A DNA stretch of 64,000 bases from Legionella brunensis. GTDB lineage: Bacteria > Pseudomonadota > Gammaproteobacteria > Legionellales > Legionellaceae. The notes beneath the pieces were generated by a model that searched no databases, was not told the DNA's origin, and was given only the letters and a program-made list of their open reading frames with translations. Position 1 is the first letter of the stretch. Each line of letters opens with the position of its first letter. This document shows positions 18,142 through 27,121 of the stretch, in pieces. A program made the translations under genes and the position numbers. The stretch is from the NCBI RefSeq assembly GCF_001467025.1, contig NZ_LNXV01000036.1, forward strand, positions 242,939-306,938, read 5' to 3'.

Positions 18142-19923
18142 ATGCCTATGTCCTACACAAAAATGGAAGAACTCTTTCCCAAAAAAGAGATATCTCTTAT
18201 TGAAACCATGGAAAAAGCGCAGATTCCTGGCGTTTCTATTGCCTATCTTGATCAAGAGGGAGTCATTTCCACAAGGGAAGAAGGGGTTACAGATGGATGT
18301 GGTCTTTTTAAGATGGCAAATGATCCAACCCAATGCGCATTCGATAAACTAGGACTAGGAACAAAAAATGCCGTGGTTTTATTCAATGATGAACTTTATT
18401 ATGTCGTTCAAAAGGAAGAAAAAGTCCATAAAATTACCAAGAATCTGGACAATGAGGCTGACTACCAAAAATTAAAATCAAGATGCACTGATACTTATCA
18501 ATTAGCTGATAAAAATGATTATCCATTGCTCAACTCCCTCACCGGTGAAGCCCCACCCACAAAAGTCCAGAAAAACACTATTTTTGGTGCAGCATCACTT
18601 AGCAAACCCGTATTTTCCAATCTAGTACAACGATTGATAGAAAAGAATTCTGAGAAGACCGCTGAACCAGGAGTAGGAAAATTTATTTTGCCAAAGGAAG
18701 TAACGCATTTTGATTTAGATACTCCGCTGTCCAGTATCCTGCCTTTGCAAGATTTTAAAATAGATGAAATCCCTGCATTTGATACTGCTGATGAATCAGC
18801 AGTGAGCTATGCCAATGACTTGACCACCCGCATGGTATTATCACATATGACCGGTTTAGCTCATGGAGAAATTAAATTCCAGTTCAATCCTGCAGAAAAA
18901 GCACATGGATATTCAAATGTAGCAATACTTTATCTGCAAAAGGTCATTGAAACGCTTACCCAATCAAATATTGAAGCGCTAGCCCAAAAACATGTGTTTG
19001 GACCTTGCGGCATGCTTAGCAGTAGTTTTGGAATCGGTCGTGTTTTATTGTCTCAAAAAGAACCATTGTTGGAGGAGATGAAACCCTCAGAGCTCGTCAT
19101 ACTACAAAAAGACGGGCAATTAACCGCATATTGGCTCGAAAATAGCAAGCTGGTTACAAGAACGTTAAGTGAAAGTGCAATTAAAGAAATTGTTAAAATG
19201 CTACCCAAAGACAGCCCCATCTCAGAAAATCCTGATTTGATTCATGCTGTCGTTTCAGCCTATGGTTGTCCACAACTTAAACCTAAAGCAATCAATAGTT
19301 TGCGGACAACAGCTAAAGACTACGCAAGTTTTGTTAAATACTTAATGAACAATAAACCATTAGAAGATCCTTTTGTCCCCCAGGTCTTCATGACCGAAGA
19401 TAAAGGAAGAGCGGGTTTAATTGGAGTCGCAAAAGGAAACATACCCGATTCAGACCTGACTCATGTCGCCTGGGGTTTAGGTTGGGGGTTACAAACTGAA
19501 GGAAAAAAGGCAACGACAGCCTACCACTCAGGTGATATGAATGATTGTCGAGCATGGGTAGCGATAAATTTAAATGATAAAACAGCGGTGGTTTATTTCG
19601 CCAATTCCCATAATGGACATATTCTTGCAGACCAAATCATCCCCAAGTCGATTGCATTAGACCACGCAGCAAATTATTTTTTCCATAAGTGGGGTTTCGC
19701 AAGAAATTTTGAAGAGTTAGGGGGAGTTTACACGTTATGGGGAATTAATCCCTCACTTAAGCCCCCAGCCACTTCGGAGAGTATGCAACATCCATTGGAC
19801 AATGACAAAACCATTGAAAACCCATTAGAGACAGAGGAACCATCAACCCAAAGTGATACCCATAAAAAATCAATGAACCCGTTTCAAACAACACTAACCC
19901 CTGATGATAGCAAATGGACTTAA
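18142..19923 (+). CDS. Beta-lactamase-fold serine hydrolase with insertion and acidic tail
   Basis: A 593-residue protein of the class C beta-lactamase/esterase fold. Motif 1 is A-S-L-S-K (nucleophile Ser152, Lys155), motif 2 is Y-S-N (257-259) and motif 3 is H-S-G (462-464), preceded by G-L-G-W-G-L. The N-terminal strand I-P-G-V-S-I-A-Y is separated from motif 1 by about 110 residues, much longer than usual, and a second insert lies at about 300-375. There is no signal peptide, so the protein stays in the cytosol or leaves by another route. The last 45 residues are polar with an E-T-E-E-P block, as in many Dot/Icm substrates. A second ATG lies two codons downstream. An effector role is my inference; the substrate is unknown. 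Confidence 0.7.
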   Translation: MPMSYTKMEELFPKKEISLIETMEKAQIPGVSIAYLDQEGVISTREEGVTDGCGLFKMANDPTQCAFDKLGLGTKNAVVLFNDELYYVVQKEEKVHKITKNLDNEADYQKLKSRCTDTYQLADKNDYPLLNSLTGEAPPTKVQKNTIFGAASLSKPVFSNLVQRLIEKNSEKTAEPGVGKFILPKEVTHFDLDTPLSSILPLQDFKIDEIPAFDTADESAVSYANDLTTRMVLSHMTGLAHGEIKFQFNPAEKAHGYSNVAILYLQKVIETLTQSNIEALAQKHVFGPCGMLSSSFGIGRVLLSQKEPLLEEMKPSELVILQKDGQLTAYWLENSKLVTRTLSESAIKEIVKMLPKDSPISENPDLIHAVVSAYGCPQLKPKAINSLRTTAKDYASFVKYLMNNKPLEDPFVPQVFMTEDKGRAGLIGVAKGNIPDSDLTHVAWGLGWGLQTEGKKATTAYHSGDMNDCRAWVAINLNDKTAVVYFANSHNGHILADQIIPKSIALDHAANYFFHKWGFARNFEELGGVYTLWGINPSLKPPATSESMQHPLDNDKTIENPLETEEPSTQSDTHKKSMNPFQTTLTPDDSKWT

Positions 19924-19963
19924 CGTCTACTGCAAATAATCGATGACTACAACGATTTAAGTT

Positions 19964-19989
19964 GCAGCTGCTCTGGTGCAGCTGCCTTT
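19964..19989 (+). terminator. Terminator after the serine hydrolase gene
   Basis: GCAGCTGC, a 6-base loop and GCAGCTGC again (self-complementary arms) form an 8-bp stem followed by CTTTT. It lies about 40 bases after the stop and just before the convergent small gene. Confidence 0.55.
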
Positions 19990-19992
19990 TAA

Positions 19993-20286
19993 CTACTGAA
20001 CCAAATCGTTAGTTACATTAATTAAAGGATTATCCAAACTCGAAAGGTTAAATTGCTGAGCCACACGATCAAAGATTACTTTCATGTTTTGTGGATCATT
20101 TGCTGCAAACAGGCCTTCATTTGTGCTCAATGACATGCGCCGTTGGATCTGATCTGCGGCAGCTAATACATCAGGATGGATGAATACTTCATCATCCCCC
20201 AAAAGTGAATCAACAAGCTTATCCGCAGCCATGTTGAAATTGAGATGACGTAATAATCGAACAACCATATGATTCTCAGGGTTCAT
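19993..20286 (-). CDS. Small soluble protein of unknown function (97 residues)
   Basis: Not recognised. It is helical and slightly acidic, with no signal peptide or membrane segment. AGGAA lies 5 bases upstream of the ATG, which supports translation. It lies downstream of the 175-residue unknown gene on the same strand, about 105 bases away, and is convergent with the serine hydrolase. It may be a lineage-restricted gene. Confidence 0.5.
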   Translation of the reverse strand: MNPENHMVVRLLRHLNFNMAADKLVDSLLGDDEVFIHPDVLAAADQIQRRMSLSTNEGLFAANDPQNMKVIFDRVAQQFNLSSLDNPLINVTNDLVQ

Positions 20287-20392
20287 AAAATTCCTAATAT
20301 TTGACTAAAGTGCGCAGGTATTATTCACAAAAGACAATATTAATCAAGCCTAAATATTGCTCAATGAATTGCGAGATTTATTACTGCTTGAT

Positions 20393-20920
20393 TTACAAAT
20401 GATTTTTAATTTGATCGTAAATAGACGCTTGTATTCCAATCTGAAAGAAACCTGCAAAAGTATGTAAAGGTATTCCCATGACCTCAGCAAAAGTATGATA
20501 GATAGAATTACTATTGATTGTGGCTGATAAGGGAATTTTAAATCCCCCACGAGGATAATCAAGATTTAAATGATTAATGGCCTTAACAGCATCAATTGCC
20601 CGTAACCAGCGTTGCACACTATCTTCCTTGGCATACACGGTGCTGCAAGCATGGATAGGTAATGCATAGCTACCTACCCGCAATCCATATTGATTAGCGA
20701 AATTTGCATTATACACAATGCAATGCGCTCGTAAGCTATGCTCTCTACGATAGCCAATAGGTACTATCGTCCCAGTTTTTCTTGAAGTAGCTAAACCGTG
20801 TAGCTGTGCTATTACGGTATTAGTTACAATCTCTCTTAAAATCCAAAAGTTATGAGCAAAGCAATTTAAAAAAAGGATTGGCAACCTAAACATCGCTGCC
20901 TGAATGAGATATTTTGGCAT
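20393..20920 (-). CDS. Uncharacterised 175-residue protein with HNFW and NSNS motifs
   Basis: Not assigned to a family. The start is hydrophobic (I-Q-A-A-M-F-R-L-P-I-L-F-L-N) but lacks a clean signal cleavage site. A well-defined core follows: A-H-N-F-W-I-L-R-E near residue 22, I-A-Q-L-H-G-L-A-T-S near 38, and N-S-N-S-I-Y-H-T-F-A-E-V-M-G-I near 135. Spaced His and Asn-rich turns of this kind suggest an enzyme, perhaps a small hydrolase, but I cannot name the catalytic residues. GAGGGA precedes the ATG. Confidence 0.55.
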   Translation of the reverse strand: MPKYLIQAAMFRLPILFLNCFAHNFWILREIVTNTVIAQLHGLATSRKTGTIVPIGYRREHSLRAHCIVYNANFANQYGLRVGSYALPIHACSTVYAKEDSVQRWLRAIDAVKAINHLNLDYPRGGFKIPLSATINSNSIYHTFAEVMGIPLHTFAGFFQIGIQASIYDQIKNHL

Positions 20921-21126
20921 AAAATCCCTCGGTTCATCTGTGCAGGATTTTAATCTTTAAGAGTATCTTCTTATATCCTATTATCATTCAGTATAGGTTG
21001 AACAGCTCGAAAACTTTACTCGGCCAGTTTTTATTCTTTTAGCCTGTCATTTGCCCCTATATATTCATTGTTTTAGTTGTGCTACAAATGCCGCTATTGA
21101 CGATCAGACCATTTAGGATTTCACTC

Positions 21127-21960
21127 ATGAATTACAGTATTGAGCTTGCTTCAGCTGAAAGCGCAGAAAAATTATGCCGAAAAATTAGTGCTGACTTGCC
21201 TGAGTACTTTGGGCTGCCAGAGTGCAATGAGTCATATGCTAAAGGCGTTCATTCCTGTGTAAATTTTATCGTTACTGTAGATAGCCTTGCCGTAGGACTT
21301 TTAAGCCTGTCCTTCCCTTATCCTGCTAATTGTAATCTTTATTGGATGGGAATTTTAAAAAACTATCAAAGACAGGGCCTTGGTCGCCTGCTGCTACAAA
21401 AGGCTTGTACTTATGCAAGACAGTGCCAGGCTCAAACAATGACAGTTGAAACACTCGCCCCCTGCGAAGCAGATAAAAATTACTTAAGAACTTATCGCTT
21501 TTATGAAACAACCGGATTTCATCCCCTTTTTAATTTAAGACCCCAAAATTACACCTGGGATATGGTTTATATGGTGAAGTCTCTCGATACTCCTCTAGAT
21601 TCCCTTATCGCTATCGAAAAAGATGCCCGACAATTTGGTTTTGATTGGCCCAACGAAGAAATGATTATTGATCAAGCCATCAGCGAATGTGACGAAATTA
21701 AAGAAGCCCTCACACTTGGCGAGTCTAAGCAACGCATCGAAGAAGAAATAGGCGATTTATTGCATACTGCCATTTCCTTATGTCTTTTTGCCGGTTTCGA
21801 ACCTGAAGAGACTTTGCAAAAAATAACGGTAAAATTTGCGACACGGATGTTCGCTCTCAAAGAAATTGCCAAGGAACAAGGCTTTACTACTCTTAAAGAT
21901 CAACCTCTGAGTTTATTAATGACACTATGGCACGCCGCGAAAGAAAAAACGAAGAGTTAG
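21127..21960 (+). CDS. GNAT acetyltransferase fused to a MazG-like NTP pyrophosphohydrolase
   Basis: A 277-residue fusion. The first 150 residues are a GNAT domain with M-G-I-L-K-N-Y-Q-R-Q-G-L-G-R-L-L-L as the acetyl-CoA loop. From about residue 160 a MazG-like domain follows: D-A-R-Q-F-G-F-D-W-P, then E-C-D-E-I-K-E-A and E-E-E-I-G-D-L-L-H giving the E-x-x-E...E-x-x-D metal site, and K-F-A-T-R-M-F-A-L ending in L-W-H-A-A-K. The second half would hydrolyse (d)NTPs to monophosphates. The ATG at 21127 is preferred because AGGA lies 8 bases before it; an upstream in-frame ATG at 21079 lacks a site. No frameshift or stop separates the halves. Confidence 0.8.
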   Translation: MNYSIELASAESAEKLCRKISADLPEYFGLPECNESYAKGVHSCVNFIVTVDSLAVGLLSLSFPYPANCNLYWMGILKNYQRQGLGRLLLQKACTYARQCQAQTMTVETLAPCEADKNYLRTYRFYETTGFHPLFNLRPQNYTWDMVYMVKSLDTPLDSLIAIEKDARQFGFDWPNEEMIIDQAISECDEIKEALTLGESKQRIEEEIGDLLHTAISLCLFAGFEPEETLQKITVKFATRMFALKEIAKEQGFTTLKDQPLSLLMTLWHAAKEKTKS

Positions 21961-22077
21961 ATGTCGTGGTTCATCGGCTGAATCTACACTAATATCTCCT
22001 TGTAGGTTTGCCCATCATCCCTGCTCTCTCAAATGTTATACTTAAAATACAACCCTTAAACTAAAGGAAGAGAAGTC

Positions 22078-22266
22078 ATGGATAGAAAATACAGCAAAGC
22101 AGCACAAAAGGAAGTGGAAAAGGAAATGCATCGCTACAAAAAAGGAACCGCTCGCAGTGGCCCATCTGGCAAAAAAGTTCAAAGTCGTGAGCAAGCCATT
22201 GCCATAGGTTTATCCAAAGCTCGCGAAAAAGGTATGAAAGTTCCTAAAAAAACTGACAATCATTAA
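22078..22266 (+). CDS. DUF6496 small basic protein
   Basis: A 62-residue Lys/Arg-rich protein with the family pattern Y-S-K-A-A-Q-K-E-V-E-K-E-M-H-R-Y-K-K, then S-G-K-K-V-Q-S-R-E-Q-A-I-A-I-G-L-S-K-A-R-E-K-G. The domain is common in proteobacteria and its role is unknown; the charge suggests nucleic-acid binding. AAGGAAGAGA precedes the ATG. It is monocistronic and ends in a terminator shared with smpB. Confidence 0.8.
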   Translation: MDRKYSKAAQKEVEKEMHRYKKGTARSGPSGKKVQSREQAIAIGLSKAREKGMKVPKKTDNH

Positions 22267-22310
22267 GAATAATCTTTTATTTTTGTTAAGAGCATCAATT
22301 ATTCTTTTTT
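22265..22310. terminator. Terminator between DUF6496 gene and smpB
   Basis: AAGAATAAT at 22265-22273 pairs with ATTATTCTT at 22298-22306 and runs into TTTTTT in the plus direction. It overlaps the stop codons of both convergent genes. Confidence 0.5.
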
Positions 22311-22765
22311 AGTATTCGTGCACGTTCGCGATTCCAATCCCTGTCTTTAACAGCTTCCCGTTTATCATGGGTCTTTTTCCCTTTGGCCAAAGCCAATTTC
22401 ATTTTGACACGATTATGTTTCCAATATAATGATAAAGGAATTAGGGTATAGCCTTGACGTTCTACACTGCCAATAAGTTGACTAAGTTCCTTACGGTTTA
22501 AAAGTAACTTTCTTGTTCGTATAGCATCAGGAAAAAGATGAGCCGAAGCTGTGGGTAGCGGTTGGATTTGTGCACCTAATAAAAATGCTTCACCATTTTT
22601 AACAATCACATGGGCATCGGCAAGATTAATTTTTCCTGCACGCAGGCTCTTAACTTCCCATCCCTCAAGAACTAAACCGGCCTCAAATTCATCTTCAATG
22701 AAATATTCAAAGTGCGCTTTTTTATTGGTGACAATAGTCGCACTTTGTTGTTTATGGGTACCCAT
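22295..22765 (-). CDS. smpB: SsrA-binding protein SmpB
   Basis: tmRNA-binding protein of trans-translation, 156 residues as usual. It shows [17 protein letters not shown] near the start, [18 protein letters not shown], and the C-terminal [15 protein letters not shown] tail that enters the ribosomal mRNA channel. AGGTG lies before the ATG. No tmRNA gene is visible nearby. Confidence 0.96.
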   Translation of the reverse strand: MGTHKQQSATIVTNKKAHFEYFIEDEFEAGLVLEGWEVKSLRAGKINLADAHVIVKNGEAFLLGAQIQPLPTASAHLFPDAIRTRKLLLNRKELSQLIGSVERQGYTLIPLSLYWKHNRVKMKLALAKGKKTHDKREAVKDRDWNRERARILKKNN

Positions 22766-23045
22766 GAGACACCTAACTCACTTAAAAATATTGTTAATTA
22801 ATGCTTTCTTCATTCGACATTCGATGCCAAATGATAATGCTAAACTAATCACACTTACGTGTGATTGCGATTAAAACGATGATTATACACTCAACAACAG
22901 GTCTTAGCGAAATTCCTGTCCCAAATTAAGAAAAATACTCCTTTCGTTCCAAGAGTATGCGTGAATTAATTCGTAATCAAAAGATAATTTTATTATATTA
23001 ATTGACTTGTTAACTCAACTTGATTTTATGAATTAGGAGGTATTT

Positions 23046-23510
23046 ATGAACGTTGGTGACAAAGTAACTGCGTTCGAATTTTCAGCAACCAATGGTTTGC
23101 AAGGAAAACTGAGTGACTTTCAAGGCCAATGGCTAGTCCTTTATTTTTATCCTAAAGACTCTACCCCAGGATGTACCCTGGAAGGGCAAGATTTTCGCGA
23201 TGCCTATCCTCAATTAAAAGCCTTAAATGTGGAGGTCATTGGCATCTCTCGCGATAGTTTAAAATCCCATGAAAATTTTAAATGCAAGCAAGAATTTCCC
23301 TTTGAATTGATTAGTGACAAAGAAGAAACGCTCTGCCAACTGTTTGATGTGATTAAGATGAAAACCATGTATGGCAAACAAGTACGTGGAATAGAACGCA
23401 GCACCTTCATCATTGACCCTCAAGGTGTTCTACGACATGAATGGCGCAAAGTTAATGTGAAGAATCACGTTGCAGAAGTCATCGAGACACTAGAGCGACT
23501 ACAAAACTAA
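23046..23510 (+). CDS. bcp: Thiol peroxidase Bcp (peroxiredoxin)
   Basis: A 154-residue peroxiredoxin of the Bcp/PrxQ group that reduces hydroperoxides using thioredoxin. The peroxidatic Cys is C43 in S-T-P-G-C-T-L-E-G-Q-D-F. The residue five places on, the resolving Cys of the E. coli protein, is Gln, so this is the variant without that cysteine; another Cys (in K-C-K-Q-E-F or T-L-C-Q-L-F) or thioredoxin itself must resolve the sulfenate. TTAGGAGG lies 5 bases before the ATG. Confidence 0.9.
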   Translation: MNVGDKVTAFEFSATNGLQGKLSDFQGQWLVLYFYPKDSTPGCTLEGQDFRDAYPQLKALNVEVIGISRDSLKSHENFKCKQEFPFELISDKEETLCQLFDVIKMKTMYGKQVRGIERSTFIIDPQGVLRHEWRKVNVKNHVAEVIETLERLQN

Positions 23511-23587
23511 TCGTCTTGTTTCTATTCATATTATATGGGCACTGAGCAAAGTCAGCTAAGTAATTGATTGCTAAAGAGAGATAACAC

Positions 23588-23616
23588 TTGACTGCGTTAT
23601 TCACCCTCAGCACAAT
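23588..23616 (+). promoter_or_regulatory. Predicted sigma-70 promoter of the PIN-PhoH gene
   Basis: TTGACT (23588-23593), a 17-base spacer and CACAAT (23611-23616), about 27 bases before the start codon. Confidence 0.4.
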
Positions 23617-23642
23617 GAATACATTTAGAGATAGGTGAAATC

Positions 23643-25046
23643 ATGGATAAGGAAACTAAAGAAACAAAACTTTTCGTGCTCGATACGAATATCATGATGC
23701 ATGATCCTACCGCTATTTTTCGTTTTGAAGAACATGATATCTACTTGCCCATGGTGGTATTAGAAGAACTAGACAGCCATAAAACCGGCCTTTCCGAAGT
23801 AGCTCGCAACGTACGGCAAACCAACCGGATGTTAGTAGAATTAATGAGTAATGCCAGTCATCAAGAAATAGTAGCAGGGTTGCCCATTGCAAACTTTCTG
23901 ACTTCAGAAAAAGTCAAAAGTAGTGGTCGATTATTTTTTCAAACCGATGAATTTGAACAATTACGCCCTACTTCTTTACCAGGGCACAAAGCCGATAATA
24001 CCTTGCTTGCGACAGCTCTTGGGTTACAGAAAAAATATCCTGGCAGACAAGTTGTTATCATCTCTAAAGATATTAATCTACGCATTAAAGCAGGGATCCT
24101 TGGTATACCTGCCGAAGATTATTACAACGATAAAGTACTGGACGATGTTAATCTTTTGCATAGTGGTTTGCACATTCTTGAGAATGACTTCTGGGATAGC
24201 CATGCAAAAAACATGGAAGCCTGGCAAGATAATGGCAAAACCTTTTATCGCATCAGCGGACCACTAACTACCCAATGGAATTTTAATGACTGCATCAGTA
24301 CCCAGGATAACCAGTTTCAAGCCATTGTTAAAGAAATTGCTCCCGAAGGGACAGTGGTGCAACTGGCTCGAGATTATACACAAGCCAAGCATTCTGTTTG
24401 GGGTATCACTGCACGTAATCGTGAACAGAATTTCGCACTTAATTTATTGTTAGATCCAGAAATTGACTTTGTCACCCTGCAAGGCTCTGCAGGTACGGGT
24501 AAAACCTTATTAACCATTGCCGCAGGTTTAACCCAAGTTCTTGATCAAAGCCGCTACAGTGAAATTTTAATGACCCGCGTTACCATTCCTGTCGGTGAAG
24601 ATATTGGTTTCCTCCCAGGCACAGAAGAAGAAAAGATGACACCATGGATGGGAGCATTAATGGATAATTTGGAAGTACTCCATAGCTCACAGGAGGGGGG
24701 CAGTTTTGGCCGCGGTGCTACACAAGATTTATTACAAAATAAAATAAAAATTCGCTCACTTAATTTTATGCGTGGACGAACTTTCTTAAATCGCTTCATC
24801 ATTATTGATGAGGCACAAAATTTAACCTCAAAGCAAATTAAAACTTTAGTTACACGAGCTGGCCCAGGAAGCAAAATAATCTGTCTTGGCGATATTAAAC
24901 AAATTGACACACCGTATTTAACTGAAACCACTTCTGGATTAACTTTTGCTGTTGATCGTTTCAAGCATTGGCAGCACAGTGCGCATATGACATTAACACG
25001 TGGCGAACGCTCAAGACTTGCTTATTATGCCGCTGAGCATTTATAG
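23643..25046 (+). CDS. PIN-domain/PhoH-like ATPase (PhoH2/YlaK type)
   Basis: A 467-residue two-domain protein. Residues 10-150 are a PIN ribonuclease domain (F-V-L-D-T-N-I-M-M-H, E-E-L-D, and H-K-A-D-N-T supplying the acidic metal site). Residues 240-460 are a PhoH ATPase with Walker A G-S-A-G-T-G-K-T and Walker B F-I-I-I-D-E-A-Q-N. PhoH2 proteins are reported to be sequence-specific RNA helicase/RNases. AGGTGA lies before the ATG. guaC begins 33 bases downstream and may be co-transcribed. Confidence 0.9.
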   Translation: MDKETKETKLFVLDTNIMMHDPTAIFRFEEHDIYLPMVVLEELDSHKTGLSEVARNVRQTNRMLVELMSNASHQEIVAGLPIANFLTSEKVKSSGRLFFQTDEFEQLRPTSLPGHKADNTLLATALGLQKKYPGRQVVIISKDINLRIKAGILGIPAEDYYNDKVLDDVNLLHSGLHILENDFWDSHAKNMEAWQDNGKTFYRISGPLTTQWNFNDCISTQDNQFQAIVKEIAPEGTVVQLARDYTQAKHSVWGITARNREQNFALNLLLDPEIDFVTLQGSAGTGKTLLTIAAGLTQVLDQSRYSEILMTRVTIPVGEDIGFLPGTEEEKMTPWMGALMDNLEVLHSSQEGGSFGRGATQDLLQNKIKIRSLNFMRGRTFLNRFIIIDEAQNLTSKQIKTLVTRAGPGSKIICLGDIKQIDTPYLTETTSGLTFAVDRFKHWQHSAHMTLTRGERSRLAYYAAEHL

Positions 25047-25079
25047 TACACGCTTTTGCTTGCCAAAGAGGATTACTTA

Positions 25080-26093
25080 ATGAACAACCAAGCCATCACT
25101 TTTGATGATGTATTACTGGTTCCAGCGTACAATCACCATGAGTCAAGACGAGTAGTGAATATCAGTATGACTGATAGGTTAGGAAAACTTAGTCTGCAGT
25201 TACCTGTGATTAGCTCTAACATGGATACCATCACTGAAAGCAAGATGGCAAATTTCATGCACAGCAAAGGTGGCATTGGCGCTCTCCATCGTTTTTTAAG
25301 CATTGAAGATAACATTAAAGAATTCAAAAACTGTAATGGGCAGGTGTTTGTTTCCGTTGGTTGTACCGATGCGGAACTACAACGTGCTGAAGCCTTGCGC
25401 GATGCGGGAGCGGATTTCTTCTGTGTTGATGTTGCCCATGCGCATGCTAAATATGTGGGGAAAACCCTCAAGAGTTTGAGACAGCTTCTTGGCAGCCGCT
25501 GCATTATGGCTGGAAACGTGGCCACTTACGCAGGAGCAGATTACTTAGCCTCTTGTGGCGCCGATATTATTAAAGCAGGAATTGGTGGCGGCTCTGTTTG
25601 CAGTACTCGAATTAAAACAGGCTTTGGTATTCCCATGCTCACCTGTATTCAAGATTGTGCCCGTACAGATCGCTCAATTGTTGCTGATGGCGGAATCCGA
25701 ACCTCCGGAGACATCGTGAAAGCCCTTGCCTTTGGTGCTGACTTTGTCATGATAGGAGGAATGTTAGCAGGTACGGAACCAACACCAGGTGAAGTGATCA
25801 GCAAAGAAGATGGTAAAAAAGTCAAACGTTATCGCGGGATGGCTTCTCGAGAAGCCCAAGAAGATTTCTTAGGTCAGATGCATGAGTGGAAAACTGCCGA
25901 AGGCGTCGCTACAGAAGTGGCTTATCGTACCAACCAAGAAGGAATTCTCGCCGATATCATTGGTGGCTTGCGTTCAGGCCTAACCTATGCCGGTTCCGAT
26001 ACCATTAGCGAATTACAACGTAAACTTAACTATGTGGTAGTAACGCAGGCGGGACGACTTGAAAGCTTGCCGCACAAATTATTAGAGAACTAA
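25080..26093 (+). CDS. guaC: GMP reductase (IMPDH/GMPR family without CBS domains)
   Basis: A 337-residue TIM-barrel enzyme that would convert GMP to IMP with NADPH. It has the family start [13 protein letters not shown], the catalytic loop [11 protein letters not shown] with the thioimidate Cys, and [12 protein letters not shown]. The CBS pair present in IMP dehydrogenases is absent, and [10 protein letters not shown] supports GMPR. The loop G-G-G-S replaces the usual G-P-G-S. The ATG at 25080 is chosen over an upstream TTG because of GAGG about 9 bases before it. Confidence 0.85.
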   Translation: MNNQAITFDDVLLVPAYNHHESRRVVNISMTDRLGKLSLQLPVISSNMDTITESKMANFMHSKGGIGALHRFLSIEDNIKEFKNCNGQVFVSVGCTDAELQRAEALRDAGADFFCVDVAHAHAKYVGKTLKSLRQLLGSRCIMAGNVATYAGADYLASCGADIIKAGIGGGSVCSTRIKTGFGIPMLTCIQDCARTDRSIVADGGIRTSGDIVKALAFGADFVMIGGMLAGTEPTPGEVISKEDGKKVKRYRGMASREAQEDFLGQMHEWKTAEGVATEVAYRTNQEGILADIIGGLRSGLTYAGSDTISELQRKLNYVVVTQAGRLESLPHKLLEN

Positions 26094-26112
26094 ACAATGA
26101 ATAATGAACGTA

Positions 26113-26138
26113 GAAAAGGGGTAGAACCCCCCCTTTTC
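26113..26138. terminator. Bidirectional terminator between guaC and the acidic gene
   Basis: GAAAAGGGG (26113-26121) pairs with CCCCTTTTC (26130-26138). The A/T-rich arms serve both convergent genes. Confidence 0.6.
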
Positions 26139-26858
26139 TTATAAAACAAGAGCAGCCTCTTCTACTAGTTCAGGGTTGTCTTTTAAAACCTCTACAGGAG
26201 ATTCACCTAGGCTATCCATTACATCCAATCCTGAATCATTACTCATGCTCATATCAGGACCAGAAGTATCGCTTGACATTGAATTCATGCTAGACTGCTC
26301 ATCAAACATTTGTTGCATGCCTTCATATTCATTGTCATCGAATAAGCTTTCAATATCTTCACCAAATTCCCCATCGGGTAAATCGGTAGAGCCACCACTA
26401 GAAGTTGATGGGCTTGACGTAGTATTTGATGTGGAAGAAGACATTGAATTCGTGGAGGGTTCATCTTGGAATATACTTTCAACATCCTCACCAAACTCAT
26501 CATTGTTGGTCCACTGGTTAACGTCTTCGTCTGGTTGCTCTGTTTTTTCTTTGCTTTGCTCAGGTTTTTCCTCACTCTTATCTTTCTTCTTAAGAGAATT
26601 TTTAAGCTTCTCAAATTGATTGTCTCCATACAGACTTTTATTGACACCTTCAACCATTTCCTTAAGATCCTTTGCCATCTTCTCCCAGGAATCCTCTTTT
26701 TTCTTGTCATCTTCTTGAGGAGATTTAGGCTTAGGAGCTGGACTTTTAGCTTGAGACTTCTTATTGTCTGATTTCTTATCAGACTTAGGCTGAGGCTTAT
26801 TTTCTGTAGGTGCTGGTGTGTTATCTGTGACTTCAGACACATCAAGTGGCTCACCCAT
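26139..26858 (-). CDS. Acidic low-complexity protein, effector-like
   Basis: A 239-residue protein with no recognised fold. Residues 10-60 are a Lys/Pro/Ser-rich linker, 60-110 a charged helix, and the rest Ser/Asp/Glu-rich. A duplicated element occurs: E-F-G-E-D-V-E-S-I-F-Q-D-E near residue 125 and E-F-G-E-D-I-E-S-L-F-D-D-N near 167, each followed by a Ser/Thr run. It ends in V-E-E-A-A-L-V-L, an acidic and then hydrophobic tail of the kind seen in Dot/Icm substrates. The ATG at 26858 is set by GGAG 8 bases upstream. No signal peptide. The FGED repeats could be short binding motifs; function unknown. Confidence 0.6.
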   Translation of the reverse strand: MGEPLDVSEVTDNTPAPTENKPQPKSDKKSDNKKSQAKSPAPKPKSPQEDDKKKEDSWEKMAKDLKEMVEGVNKSLYGDNQFEKLKNSLKKKDKSEEKPEQSKEKTEQPDEDVNQWTNNDEFGEDVESIFQDEPSTNSMSSSTSNTTSSPSTSSGGSTDLPDGEFGEDIESLFDDNEYEGMQQMFDEQSSMNSMSSDTSGPDMSMSNDSGLDVMDSLGESPVEVLKDNPELVEEAALVL

Positions 26859-27020
26859 AACGATCTCCAAAAAGCTTTAACTAATTAATTTAAAGATAGC
26901 ACAATTACACAGGATAAATACTTATAAATCCCGTTTTAATTTCCTTATGCAGTCAGCTAAATTTATCCTAAAATACAGGTATGAATCAGCTTAATGCATT
27001 ACTATCACGATTTAATTTAG

Positions 27021-27050
27021 TATTATCGTAGTTTGATAATACCAAACTAC
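27021..27050 (+). promoter_or_regulatory. Two mutually exclusive hairpins upstream of the hydrolase
   Basis: TATTATC (27021-27027) can pair with GATAATA (27035-27041), while GTAGTTTG (27028-27035) can pair with CAAACTAC (27043-27050). The two pairings compete for the same bases. They lie about 70 bases before the start codon, followed by an A-rich then T-rich stretch. Confidence 0.3.
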
Positions 27051-27121
27051 TGCTAGTAAAAAAAAATTTTTAGGATTTATTTACAATTATTTTGCAAAAT
27101 TATTAACCAAAAAGGACTTCA

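Noticed and set aside
23002..23030. Promoter TTGACT/TTTATG for bcp
   Set aside because: Transcription would start inside the Shine-Dalgarno, leaving no usable ribosome binding site.
26176..26619. 147-residue frame opposite the acidic gene
   Set aside because: It is the antisense of a Ser/Glu-rich coding repeat, has no ribosome binding site and matches no family.
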